Of a stretch of DNA of 64,000 nt, positions 8,409 to 15,203 are shown one piece after another. Each line of letters begins with the position of its first letter. The first letter of the stretch is position 1. The DNA comes from JAICYJ01 sp963797565 (GTDB lineage Bacteria; Actinomycetota; Thermoleophilia; Gaiellales; JAICJC01). The translations under genes were made by a program, and so were the position numbers. Location: positions 124,001 through 188,000 of the forward strand of contig CAWCPM010000015.1 of assembly GCA_963797565.1 (NCBI GenBank). The letters are read 5' to 3'. Below the pieces are notes generated by a model. The model saw only the letters and a list, made by a program, of their open reading frames with translations. It had not been told where the DNA came from and ran no database searches.

Positions 8409-8838
8409 ATGGACGACTTTTACCGGGAAAACATCCTCGATCACTACAACAACCCGCGTAATCACGGGCATCTCGATCATCCGTCGGCGGCCGCCGAGGG
8501 CGTGAACCCGCTCTGTGGCGACGAGCTGGCGGTCGAGCTCGAGGTGCACGACGGCGTCGTCACCGACATCCGCTACAGCGGGCGCGGCTGCGCCATCAGC
8601 CAGGCCGCCGCGTCGATGCTCTCCGACGTGGTCAAGGGCAAGCCGGTCGACCAGCTGGCCCAGATCGGCAAGGAGGACGTGCTCGAGGAGCTGGGCATCC
8701 CGCTCTCGCCGATCCGCCTGAAGTGCGCCATGCTCTCGGTGGGCGTGCTCAAGGTGGCGCTCAGCGAGCTGACCGGCGAGCCTCTGCCGCCCGGAGTGGA
8801 ACGACCCCTCCGACGGGATCGAGTGGAAGTCCGCGTAG
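8409..8838 (+). CDS. sufU: SufU/IscU-type Fe-S assembly protein (one frameshift)
   Basis: SufU accepts persulfide sulfur from SufS through a zinc site and relays it to SufBCD. The three cysteines and aspartate are present: NPLCGDE (C36, D38), GRGCAISQ (C61) and IRLKCAML (C106). The C61-C106 spacing is short and IscU-like; the roughly 20-residue insertion of classical SufU is missing. As read, the frame continues into the next gene, but an extra G near 8793 is likely: removing it restores EWNDPSDGIEWKSA followed by TAG at 8836-8838, the expected C-terminus, and gives about 142 residues. The apparent SufU-Rieske fusion is therefore probably an artefact. Confidence 0.88.
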
Positions 8839-9125
8839 CCGCCGAGGGGGAGATCCCCGAGGGCGGCGTCAAGATCATCCAGGCCGGTTCCCTGTTCGTG
8901 GGCATCTACCTGATCGACGGACGCTACTACGCGATCGAGGACCGCTGCAGCCACGACGACGGCCCGCTCTGCGAGGGCGACCGCGACGGCCTCACCGTCG
9001 AGTGCCCGCGCCACGGCGCGACGTTTGACCTGCGCACGGGCGATGCGTTGACGCTTCCGGCAACATCCGGCGTCGAGACGTTTCCGGTGACGGTGCGCGA
9101 CGGCGACGTCCTGATCGAAACCTGA
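8823..9125 (+). CDS. Rieske [2Fe-2S] ferredoxin-like protein
   Basis: A 100-residue soluble Rieske protein of the type often encoded next to Suf genes. The cluster ligands are visible as CSHDDGPL and CPRHGATF (CxH...CxxH), with the preceding hydrophobic strand YAIEDR. It probably transfers electrons for assembly or repair, but the partner is unknown. The proposed start is GTG 8823 (reading VEVRVAAEGEIPEGGVKI), overlapping the repaired sufU end by 16 bases. In the sequence as given it reads in frame with the first part of sufU because of the indel there. Confidence 0.85.
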   Translation: MEVRVAAEGEIPEGGVKIIQAGSLFVGIYLIDGRYYAIEDRCSHDDGPLCEGDRDGLTVECPRHGATFDLRTGDALTLPATSGVETFPVTVRDGDVLIET

Positions 9126-9132
9126 GCGCGGC

Positions 9133-9138
9133 TAGGAT
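9133..9138 (+). promoter_or_regulatory. -10 box of leaderless dtxR-like gene
   Basis: TAGGAT six bases (gcggtc) upstream of ATG 9145, with no ribosome-binding sequence in between. Confidence 0.5.
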
Positions 9139-9144
9139 GCGGTC

Positions 9145-9879
9145 ATGGAGTCGCTGTCCGAGGCCACACAGGAGTACCTCGAGAGCATCTACTGGCTGTA
9201 CGAGTCGGGCATCGAGCGCACACAGGCCAACCTGGCCCGCGCACTGCAGGTCTCGCAGCCGTCGGTCTCGGAGATGCTGCGCCGCATGGTCGACGACGAC
9301 CTGGTCAGCCGCGACGAAGCCAAGCTGATCAACTTCACCGACCGCGGCCGTGAGGTGGCCGAGCGCATCGTCGCGCGCCACCGCCTGGTCGAGGCCTACC
9401 TGGTGAAGGTGATGGGCATCCCCTGGGACGACGTCCACGAGGAGGCCCACGCGATGGAGCACTCGATCTCGCCGCGTCTCGAGGCCAAGATGCTGGAGAT
9501 GATCGGCGACGTGCACACCTGCCCGCACGGCCATCCGATCGGCGACTACCCGCGCGAGCCGGGTGAGCCGCTGCCGTCGGTGCCCGTGGGCAGCACGATC
9601 GTCGTCCTGCGGCTCGAGAACGAGGCCGAGGAGATGCTCCACTACATGAAGCGCCACGCCGTCGAGCCGGGCCAGACCTACACGGTCGGCGCTCGCCGCG
9701 GCGAGGGCGAGGAGGCCGAGACGGAACTGGTCGGCGAGTCCGGCAGCGTCTGGGTGCAGGACGCCCTGGCCCGCACGGTCTCGGTGCGGGTGGACGATCG
9801 CGGTGACGGAGAGATCTCGGCGCTGGGCGCCGCGGCAGCCGAGCTGCAGCTGGTCGGCCCCGACCGCTGGGGCATGTAG
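9145..9879 (+). CDS. DtxR/IdeR-family metal-dependent regulator
   Basis: A 244-residue regulator with the DtxR domain order. The winged HTH is residues about 5-65 (TQEYLESIYWLYE...RTQANLARALQVSQPSVSEMLRRM). The dimerisation/metal domain follows, with ARHRLVEAYLV, WDDVHEEAHAMEHSISP and the CPHGHPI motif that in the family supplies metal ligands. A C-terminal SH3-like FeoA-type domain completes it. It is last in the suf region, so iron- or manganese-responsive control of suf is the natural inference. The two cannot be distinguished from the residues seen. Confidence 0.92.
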   Translation: MESLSEATQEYLESIYWLYESGIERTQANLARALQVSQPSVSEMLRRMVDDDLVSRDEAKLINFTDRGREVAERIVARHRLVEAYLVKVMGIPWDDVHEEAHAMEHSISPRLEAKMLEMIGDVHTCPHGHPIGDYPREPGEPLPSVPVGSTIVVLRLENEAEEMLHYMKRHAVEPGQTYTVGARRGEGEEAETELVGESGSVWVQDALARTVSVRVDDRGDGEISALGAAAAELQLVGPDRWGM

Positions 9880-9893
9880 CCGCTTAAATGATT

Positions 9894-9923
9894 GGGGCGC
9901 GCCGGGTATACCCGGCGCGCCCC
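9894..9923. terminator. Perfect 30-bp palindrome, likely bidirectional terminator
   Basis: Each 15-base arm reads GGGGCGCGCCGGGTA from its own side. It lies 14 bases after the stop of the DtxR-type gene and at the 3' end of the short minus-strand transcription unit. No strong T-run follows on either strand, so it may work as a hairpin terminator or RNA-protecting end, or as a protein site. Confidence 0.6.
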
Positions 9924-10038
9924 TAACGGCGTTTCGCGTGGATTGGGTAGCGGCGAGTGCCTGCCGTCCACCTACCTGGTGGCGGCGGCTGTCCCAACGC
10001 CGGCTGCAGCGATTCCCCGTAGGTTCAGGGACTCGCGA

Positions 10039-10083
10039 CTACCCGCGAGCACCTCCACTCGCCCGTCTTGAACCATCTAACAA
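10039..10083 (-). CDS. Candidate 14-residue peptide
   Basis: Short frame from TTG 10083 to TAG, encoding (M)LDGSRRASGGARG. Its start lies nine bases after the GGAGG core of the extended Shine-Dalgarno sequence at 10087-10101, the optimum distance. An overlapping alternative is ATG 10076 to 9972 (34 residues beginning VQDGRVEVLAGSRESL), at 16 bases from the GGAGG core. Neither product is recognised; translation is inferred only from the ribosome site. Confidence 0.3.
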   Translation of the reverse strand: MLDGSRRASGGARG

Positions 10084-10086
10084 GTC

Positions 10087-10101
10087 GGACCACCTCCTTT
10101 C
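10087..10101 (-). promoter_or_regulatory. Extended Shine-Dalgarno, 15-nt complement to 16S 3' end
   Basis: The minus strand reads GAAAGGAGGTGGTCC. The reverse complement of the common bacterial 16S 3' end is GAAAGGAGGTGATCC, so all 15 positions can pair with one G-U wobble. Ordinary sites in this window match 5-7 bases. Confidence 0.6.
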
Positions 10102-10113
10102 CGTGGTAGGGCG

Positions 10114-10141
10114 AGTGTAGCAACGCATGGCGACGACGCAA
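10114..10141 (-). promoter_or_regulatory. Promoter of the short transcript
   Basis: Minus strand: -35 TTGCGT (10136-10141), a 16-base spacer and -10 TACACT (10114-10119). Initiation is expected about 10107, just before the extended Shine-Dalgarno sequence. Confidence 0.55.
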
Positions 10142-10157
10142 ACCCCGATTTCGGTGA

Positions 10158-11030
10158 TCAGCGCGTGTAGGCCTCGGCGAGCGACGCCGGCTCGATGCCG
10201 AGCGCGCTTCGCATCGGCTCGAGATCGCACTCCGTGCCCGCGAGCAGCATCACGATCTGCTCCCGCGTGACCTTGAGCGGCGGTGGCAGCCGCGACAACA
10301 GCGGCGTCTGCGCCTTCACGAATCCGGCCGGTACGTGCAGCTTCCGCCGCGGCGCCCGGCCGGTCACCCGGGCCAGCTCGTCCAACAGCTCGTCGAACGT
10401 GAACGCCTGCGGCCCTCCCAGCGGTATCACCTTGCCGGCCGTCTCCGGCCGCTCCAGCGCCCGCACGAACGCCGTCGCCACATCGCCGGCCCAGACCGGC
10501 TGGTGCCGGTAGCGGCCGTCTCCGATCACCGGCGCAAGGGGCATCCGGATCAGGCTCTCGAACGCCTTCAGCGCGCCGCCGCCGCGCCCGAACACGAAGC
10601 TCGGTTCGAGCACCGTCCAGTCCAGGCCGCTGGATGTGACCGCCTGTTTGCCCGCGTACTTCGACCCCCAGTAGCGCGTGAGCGGCGCGTGCTCGGCCGT
10701 CACGCCCAGCGCGCTCATGTGGACGACCCGGCGGATCCCGTTCGCGTTGGCCGCTGCCACCACGTTGCGCGGGCCGCCGGCGTTGACCGCCTCGAAGGCC
10801 GCGTCCGGCCCTTCCAGGATCGCGACCATGTTCACGATCGCGTCGCAGCCGGCGGCCGCCGCCTCCAGAGACGCCGCGTCGGAGACGTCGCCCCGCACGG
10901 CTTCGGCCGCCTCCGGCAGGGCCGGCTCGGAAGCGTGCACCAGGACCCGCAGCGAGTGCCCGGCCGACGCCAGCGATGCAACCACCTCGGCACCGACGTA
11001 GCCGGTGCCGCCGGCAACCAGCACCCTCAA
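10158..11030 (-). CDS. NAD(P)-binding epimerase/NmrA-like protein
   Basis: A roughly 290-residue Rossmann protein of the extended/atypical short-chain dehydrogenase type (NDUFA9/NmrA-like). The cofactor motif VAGGTGYVG is at the N-terminus, followed by VRGDVSDAASL, VNMVAILEG and HMSALGV. The YWGSKYAGKQAV segment stands where the YxxxK motif would be. The substrate is unknown; such proteins include quinone-binding complex I-associated chaperones and nucleoside-sugar enzymes. The TTG start at 11030 overlaps the dcd stop (TTGA), so translation is coupled to dcd. GTG 11024 is an alternative start. Confidence 0.75.
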   Translation of the reverse strand: MRVLVAGGTGYVGAEVVASLASAGHSLRVLVHASEPALPEAAEAVRGDVSDAASLEAAAAGCDAIVNMVAILEGPDAAFEAVNAGGPRNVVAAANANGIRRVVHMSALGVTAEHAPLTRYWGSKYAGKQAVTSSGLDWTVLEPSFVFGRGGGALKAFESLIRMPLAPVIGDGRYRHQPVWAGDVATAFVRALERPETAGKVIPLGGPQAFTFDELLDELARVTGRAPRRKLHVPAGFVKAQTPLLSRLPPPLKVTREQIVMLLAGTECDLEPMRSALGIEPASLAEAYTR

Positions 11031-11599
11031 GGGCGCTCCGCGAAGTTCAGGTAGTAGCGGCTGGGCGTCGGCTCGGCCTGGCCCTGGTACTTGCTGCCCA
11101 GCTTGTCCGACCCGTAGGGATGGTCGGCCGGCGTGGACAGGGTCAGGAAGCTGAGCTGCGCCACCGGCATGCCGGGGTAGACCGTGATCGGCAGGTTCGC
11201 CATGTTCGCCAGCTCCAGGGTGATGTGGCCGTCGAACCCGGCGTCGATCACGCCGGCGGTCTGGTGCACCACCAGCCCCAGCCGGCCCAGCGAGCTCTTT
11301 CCGTCGAGCGTGGCGACGATGTCGTCGGGCAGCGCGACGCGCTCGGCCACGACGCCCAGCACGAACTCGCCGGGATGCAGGATGAACGGCTCGTCCGGGC
11401 CCACCCGCACCAGCTCGGTGAGATCCTCCATCTCGCGCTTGACGTCGATGTAGGGGTAGCGCGAGTTGCGGAACACGCGGAAACTGTCCCCGACCGTGAC
11501 GTCGATGCTGCACGGCTGCACCATCGCATCGACGAAGGGATCGACCACGATTCGCCCGGCGGCGATCTCCTCACGGATCGAGTGATCGGACAGCACCAT
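11027..11599 (-). CDS. dcd: dCTP deaminase
   Basis: Dcd deaminates dCTP to dUTP (some actinobacterial forms go on to dUMP) in pyrimidine nucleotide synthesis. The 190-residue protein contains the signature DGKSSLGRLGLVVHQTAG and the catalytic glutamate region GFDGHITLELANMANLPI, plus MVQPCSIDVTVGDSFRVF at the N-terminus. Normal length for the trimeric family is about 190. The ATG at 11599 is chosen because the upstream extension is not Dcd-like and a TACACT box lies seven bases before it. Confidence 0.95.
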   Translation of the reverse strand: MVLSDHSIREEIAAGRIVVDPFVDAMVQPCSIDVTVGDSFRVFRNSRYPYIDVKREMEDLTELVRVGPDEPFILHPGEFVLGVVAERVALPDDIVATLDGKSSLGRLGLVVHQTAGVIDAGFDGHITLELANMANLPITVYPGMPVAQLSFLTLSTPADHPYGSDKLGSKYQGQAEPTPSRYYLNFAERP

Positions 11600-11606
11600 C
11601 GGGCGG

Positions 11607-11612
11607 AGTGTA
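11607..11612 (-). promoter_or_regulatory. -10 box of leaderless dcd promoter
   Basis: TACACT on the minus strand, seven bases (ccgcccg) before the dcd ATG, with no Shine-Dalgarno sequence. Confidence 0.5.
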
Positions 11613-11694
11613 TGCGCAGGATGGCGCCCAGCGGATTGGGTATCCTCTTGCCGTTTGCCCGTCGCAGCCGCGGCGGGCTGGAGGGAGGACAGAG

Positions 11695-13050
11695 ATGGCA
11701 CCGACGATCGACCTGCGCACCGAACTGCCGGGACCGCGCTCGACCGAGATCCTGGCGCGCAAGCAGCGCGTGATCGCCGATGCGAAGAGCATCTACCTGC
11801 CGATCGTGATCGACCACGCTCACGGCGTCGCGGTCACCGACGTCGACGGCAACACGTTCCTGGACTGGACCGGCGGCATCGGCTGCCTGAACGTCGGGCA
11901 CACCAACGAGGCGGTGTCGGCCGCGCTGCACGCCCAGATCGACCGCTTCCTGCACACCGACTTCACGATGGTGCCGTACGAGTCCTACATCGAGCTGGCC
12001 GAGCGGCTGCTCGCAAAGACGCCCATCGCCGGCCCCAAGAAGGCCGCGTTCTTCAACTCCGGCGCGGAGGCGGTCGAGAACGCGATCAAGATCGCGAAGC
12101 TGGCCACCGGCCGCCCGGCCGTGATCTGCTTCGACCGCGCCTTCCACGGCCGCACCCTGATGGCGATGTCGCTGACATCCAAGCAACATCCCTACAAGGC
12201 CGGCCTCGGCCCGTTCGCTCCCGAGGTGTACCGGGCTCCCTACCCGTACCCCTACCGGGACGACTCGGCCGATCCCGCCGCCGCCGCGCTGGCAGCGCTG
12301 CGGGGGATGTTCACCACCCACGTGGCGGCCGAGCAGGTGGCCGCAATCATCTTCGAGCCGGTGCAGGGCGAGGGTGGCTTCGTGGTGCCCCCGGGTGAGT
12401 GGGTGCGCGGCCTGCGCGAGATCGCCGACGCCCACGGCATCGTGCTGATCGCGGACGAGGTGCAGTCCGGCTACGGGCGCACGGGCAAGATGTTCGGGAT
12501 CGAGCACTTCGGTGTCGAGCCCGACCTGATCACCGTCGCCAAGTCGATCGCCGCGGGCGTTCCCATATCCGGCGTGATCGGGCGCGCGGCCGTGATGGAT
12601 GCCGCCGGCGACTCCACCATCGGCGGCACCTACGTCGGCTCGCCGCTGGGCTGCGTGGCCGGCATCGCGGTGCTGGATGAGATCGAGCGCCGCGACCTGC
12701 TCGCGCGCGGCACGGCCATCGGCGAGCGGATGCGCTCGCGATTCCAGGCGCTTCAGCTGCGGCACCCGCGCCTTGGCGACGTGCGCGGCCTGGGCCCGAT
12801 GCTGGCCGCCGAGTTCGTCGAGGATCCGATCTCAAAGGCGCCCGCGTCTGATCTGGCGACAGCCGTGGCCGATGCGGCGATGCGTCGCGGCCTCCTGATC
12901 CTGAAGGCAGGCATGCACGGCAACTGCCTGCGTGTGCTGGTGTCGCTGGTCGCCACCGACGAGCAGGTCGAGGAGTCACTTGACGTGTTCGACGCAGCCG
13001 TGGACGAGGCTCTGGGCGTGCCCGTGGCGGTGGCCGCAACCGGGCGCTAG
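11695..13050 (+). CDS. gabT: Class III aminotransferase, GabT-like
   Basis: A 451-residue PLP enzyme of the 4-aminobutyrate--2-oxoglutarate transaminase group. Visible motifs are FFNSGAEAVENAIKIAK (phosphate-binding region), FDRAFHGRTLMAMSLTSK, the Glu/Asp pair EPVQGEGGF and LIADEVQSGYGRTGKMF, and the PLP lysine in ITVAKSIAAGVPISG, followed by GGTYVGSPLGC. GabT is the best guess over ornithine or acetylornithine aminotransferase because of GGTYVGSP and the 'TPAIRSLLA'-free N-terminus; substrate is not proven. The start ATG 11695 follows a strong GGAGGGAGGA ribosome site. It diverges from dcd. Confidence 0.85.
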   Translation: MAPTIDLRTELPGPRSTEILARKQRVIADAKSIYLPIVIDHAHGVAVTDVDGNTFLDWTGGIGCLNVGHTNEAVSAALHAQIDRFLHTDFTMVPYESYIELAERLLAKTPIAGPKKAAFFNSGAEAVENAIKIAKLATGRPAVICFDRAFHGRTLMAMSLTSKQHPYKAGLGPFAPEVYRAPYPYPYRDDSADPAAAALAALRGMFTTHVAAEQVAAIIFEPVQGEGGFVVPPGEWVRGLREIADAHGIVLIADEVQSGYGRTGKMFGIEHFGVEPDLITVAKSIAAGVPISGVIGRAAVMDAAGDSTIGGTYVGSPLGCVAGIAVLDEIERRDLLARGTAIGERMRSRFQALQLRHPRLGDVRGLGPMLAAEFVEDPISKAPASDLATAVADAAMRRGLLILKAGMHGNCLRVLVSLVATDEQVEESLDVFDAAVDEALGVPVAVAATGR

Positions 13051-13103
13051 GCCCGTCGCCGCGGCCGCCGGTCGAACGTACGTCTGCCTGACTCGTTAGA
13101 GCG

Positions 13104-13158
13104 TTGTAAGCACCTCTCGGGTTGCGTTAAAACCTTGTAAGTACCCTCTCGTGTTGCG
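13104..13158 (+). repeat. Imperfect direct repeat upstream of CAP-domain gene
   Basis: TTGTAAGCACC-TCTCGGGTTGCG (13104-13126) is repeated as TTGTAAGTACCCTCTCGTGTTGCG (13135-13158). The copies start 31 bases apart, about three helical turns, and end 50 bases before the gene start. A tandem regulator site is the likely reading; a TAGCAT -10-like word follows. Confidence 0.5.
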
Positions 13159-13207
13159 CGAAGTGCTCTAGCATCGGACTCGCTGCAACGAGTACAGGGG
13201 GTCACAG

Positions 13208-13685
13208 GTGAAGGTGAAGTTGATGGTCTGTCTGCTCGCGCTGGTGCTGCTGGGATCGGTCGCGGCGCCTGCGCAGGCGTCGTTCTCTGCCAGGGCATGG
13301 CGGCTCGAACTGCTGCACCGCATCAACCACTACCGGTCGAACCACGGGGTCCACCGGCTGAAGCTGGGCCCGCATCTCGGCGATGCGGCCAGCGCGCACA
13401 GCCTGTGGATGTCCCGCCACCACGTGTTGACCCATTACTCGTCCTCGGGCGCCACCTGGCTGACGCGCCTCCGCTACTACGGCTTCCGCGGGAACTGGGC
13501 GGGCGAGAACCTCGGGGTTGGGCTATGGAGCCCGCGCAGGATGCTGCGGGCCTGGATCGCCAGTCCGGCGCACCGCGCGAACCTGCTCGAACGGGCACTA
13601 CCGCCGGATCGGAATCGGCGTTGCGCGCGGCATCTGGAGCGGCCATCTCGCGAACTACGCGACCAACGATTTCGGCGGCCCCTGA
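13208..13685 (+). CDS. Secreted CAP/SCP-domain protein (one frameshift)
   Basis: A roughly 158-residue exported protein. The N-terminus is a classical signal peptide (KVKLMVCLLALVLLGSVAAPAQA). The CAP-domain hallmarks follow: LLHRINHYRSNHGVHRLK, the histidine of SAHSLWMSRHH, GENLGVG and AWIASPAHRANLL. The frame is lost near 13594; deleting one G gives HYRRIGIGVARGIWSG and NYATNDFGGP before TGA at 13683-13685, which is the correct CAP ending. CAP proteins are extracellular; function here is unknown. Confidence 0.85.
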
Positions 13686-13697
13686 TTCCGTTTGCAT

Positions 13698-13735
13698 GCT
13701 GATCAACATGATCTGATCAGCTCGCGTATTTTGCC
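13698..13735 (+). terminator. Terminator of the CAP-domain gene
   Basis: Arms GCTGATCA (13698-13705) and TGATCAGC (13714-13721) with an 8-base loop, followed by a short T-containing tract (tcgcgtatttt). It begins 13 bases after the stop codon. Confidence 0.55.
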
Positions 13736-13774
13736 CCTCAAGAAGTGCCCGGCCGCACCCGATACATCGGGACG

Positions 13775-14203
13775 ATGGGTGAGTTTCACATCAAGCGAAT
13801 CGTGCTGCCGAGCGGCAAGACCGTCGAGATCGTCTACTACCAGGCGATCGACGGCGAGCGGCCCGCCGTCACCGACCTCCGCGACCTCGAGGCCGGCGCC
13901 GAGCTGCATGTCCGCCGCCTCGAGCTGTGCGGCGGATGCGGCGGCGAGCGGGTGCATCCCACCGAGTGGAACGAGGTCGAGGAGATGCGCTGGCAGCTGG
14001 CGCTGCGCTGCCCCGACTGCGAGTGGCGCCACACCGATACGTATGACGCGCACGAGGTCGAGCGGTTCGACGACGTGCTGAACGACGCCACCGACCGCCT
14101 GATCGAGGAGCTCGACCGCGTCACCCGCGAGAACATGAACGAGGCGGTCGACCGCTTCCGCTCGGCGCTCGAGATCGACGGCATCGTGCCGTTCGATTTC
14201 TAG
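13775..14203 (+). CDS. Zn-ribbon protein of unknown function
   Basis: A 142-residue cytosolic protein not matched to a named family. It starts MGEFHIKRIVLPSGKTVEIV. Two CxxC pairs, LCGGCGGERV and LRCPDCEWRH, about 35 residues apart, suggest a zinc ribbon whose second knuckle is surrounded by aromatic residues. The C-terminal third (NDATDRLIEELDRVTRENMNEAVDRFRSALE) is predicted helical, possibly coiled coil. A GTG ten codons upstream could extend it. It stands alone between the CAP gene and the dehydratase gene. Confidence 0.7.
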   Translation: MGEFHIKRIVLPSGKTVEIVYYQAIDGERPAVTDLRDLEAGAELHVRRLELCGGCGGERVHPTEWNEVEEMRWQLALRCPDCEWRHTDTYDAHEVERFDDVLNDATDRLIEELDRVTRENMNEAVDRFRSALEIDGIVPFDF

Positions 14204-14219
14204 CGACCATCTAGCCTCG

Positions 14220-14225
14220 TAGTCT
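14220..14225 (+). promoter_or_regulatory. -10 box upstream of dehydratase gene
   Basis: TAGTCT nine bases (tcggcggta) before ATG 14235. No Shine-Dalgarno match exists in the gap. Confidence 0.4.
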
Positions 14226-14234
14226 TCGGCGGTA

Positions 14235-15203
14235 ATGATCGGCATCGACGACGTCCGCTCCGCCGCGGCTGCCCTCGACGGCGTCGCGCACCGCACACCG
14301 GTGCTGTCGTCGCGGACGCTCGACGCGGCCACCGGCGCCACGGTGTTCTGCAAGGCGGAGTGCTACCAGCGCGGAGGTGCGTTCAAGTTCCGCGGCGCGT
14401 ACTCCATGATCTCACGGGTGCCCTCGCAGGAGCGCGCCCGGGGCGTCGCCGCGTACTCGTCCGGCAACCACGCCCAGGCGGTCGCCATTGCAGCGGCGAT
14501 GCTCGACGCGCCGGCGGTGATCCTGATGCCGGAGGACGCGCCCGCGGCCAAGCTGGACGCCACCCGTGGCTACGGCGCCGAGGTGGTCACCTATGACCGC
14601 TACTCCCAGGATCGCGACCAGCTCGGCCGCGAGCTGGCCGAGTCGCGCGGCCTCACCCTGGTGCCGCCCTACGAGCATCCGCTGGTGATGAGCGGCCAGG
14701 GTACCGCTGCGCTGGAGCTGCTGGAGCAGGCGCCGAGCCTCGACGCGCTGCTGGTGCCGGTGGGCGGAGGCGGGCTGCTGGCCGGCTGCGCCACCGCCGC
14801 CAAGTCGCTCGCGCCGGACATCGAGATGATCGGGGTCGAGCCGGAGCAGGGCGACGACACCCGTCGCTCGCTGGCGGCCGGCGAACGCGTGCGGATCCCG
14901 GTGCCCCGCACGATCGCCGACGGACAGCAGGTGGAGACGCCCGGTGAGCTCACGTTCGAGGTCAACCGGCGGCTGGCCGACTCGGTCGAGCTGGTCTCCG
15001 ACGGCGAGATCATCGACGCCATGCTGTTCGCCTTCGACCGCATGAAGGTGGTGCTCGAGCCCAGCGGCGCCTGTGCCCTGGCCGCGCTCCTGGCCGGCCA
15101 CGTGCACCTGCCGGGACGCCGCGTGGGCGTGGTGCTGTCCGGCGGGAACGTCGGCGCCGCCCGCTTCGCCGAGCTGACCGCGGGCGCGGCCGCCTCACCG
15201 TAG
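14235..15203 (+). CDS. Threonine/serine dehydratase-like PLP enzyme
   Basis: A 322-residue fold-type II PLP enzyme. The PLP lysine is in GGAFKFRGAYSM, the substrate loop is YSSGNHAQAVA and the phosphate loop is VPVGGGGLLAG; LSGGNVG near the end is also typical. There is no C-terminal ACT domain, so this is the short catabolic threonine dehydratase/serine racemase class rather than feedback-regulated IlvA. Reaction: threonine or serine to 2-oxoacid and ammonia; racemase activity is also possible. The end overlaps the convergent MFS gene by nine bases. Confidence 0.88.
   Translation: MIGIDDVRSAAAALDGVAHRTPVLSSRTLDAATGATVFCKAECYQRGGAFKFRGAYSMISRVPSQERARGVAAYSSGNHAQAVAIAAAMLDAPAVILMPEDAPAAKLDATRGYGAEVVTYDRYSQDRDQLGRELAESRGLTLVPPYEHPLVMSGQGTAALELLEQAPSLDALLVPVGGGGLLAGCATAAKSLAPDIEMIGVEPEQGDDTRRSLAAGERVRIPVPRTIADGQQVETPGELTFEVNRRLADSVELVSDGEIIDAMLFAFDRMKVVLEPSGACALAALLAGHVHLPGRRVGVVLSGGNVGAARFAELTAGAAASP

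Larger units (their letters stand above)
9894..10107 (-). ncRNA. Candidate short transcript with extended Shine-Dalgarno element
   Basis: This gap of 278 bases between dtxR and the epimerase-like gene is not empty. It has a good minus-strand promoter, an exceptionally long Shine-Dalgarno element just after the expected start site, and several hairpins: CTCGCG/CGCGAG at 10032-10049 with a 6-nt loop, CCACC/GGTGG at 9968-9982, and the terminal palindrome. The transcript would be about 210 nt. Two short frames could be translated: TTG 10083-10039 (14 residues) and ATG 10076-9972 (34 residues). Whether it is a small mRNA, a leader remnant or a regulatory RNA is undecided. Confidence 0.4.

Noticed and set aside
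8409..9125. SufU-Rieske fusion protein
   Set aside because: Removing one G near 8793 restores a typical SufU C-terminus and stop at 8838; the joined reading replaces it with an Arg-rich stretch.
10087..10101. 3' end of a 16S rRNA gene (GGACCACCTCCTTTC on the plus strand)
   Set aside because: No rRNA sequence precedes it; the match is only the anti-Shine-Dalgarno part and is better read as an extended ribosome site on the minus strand.
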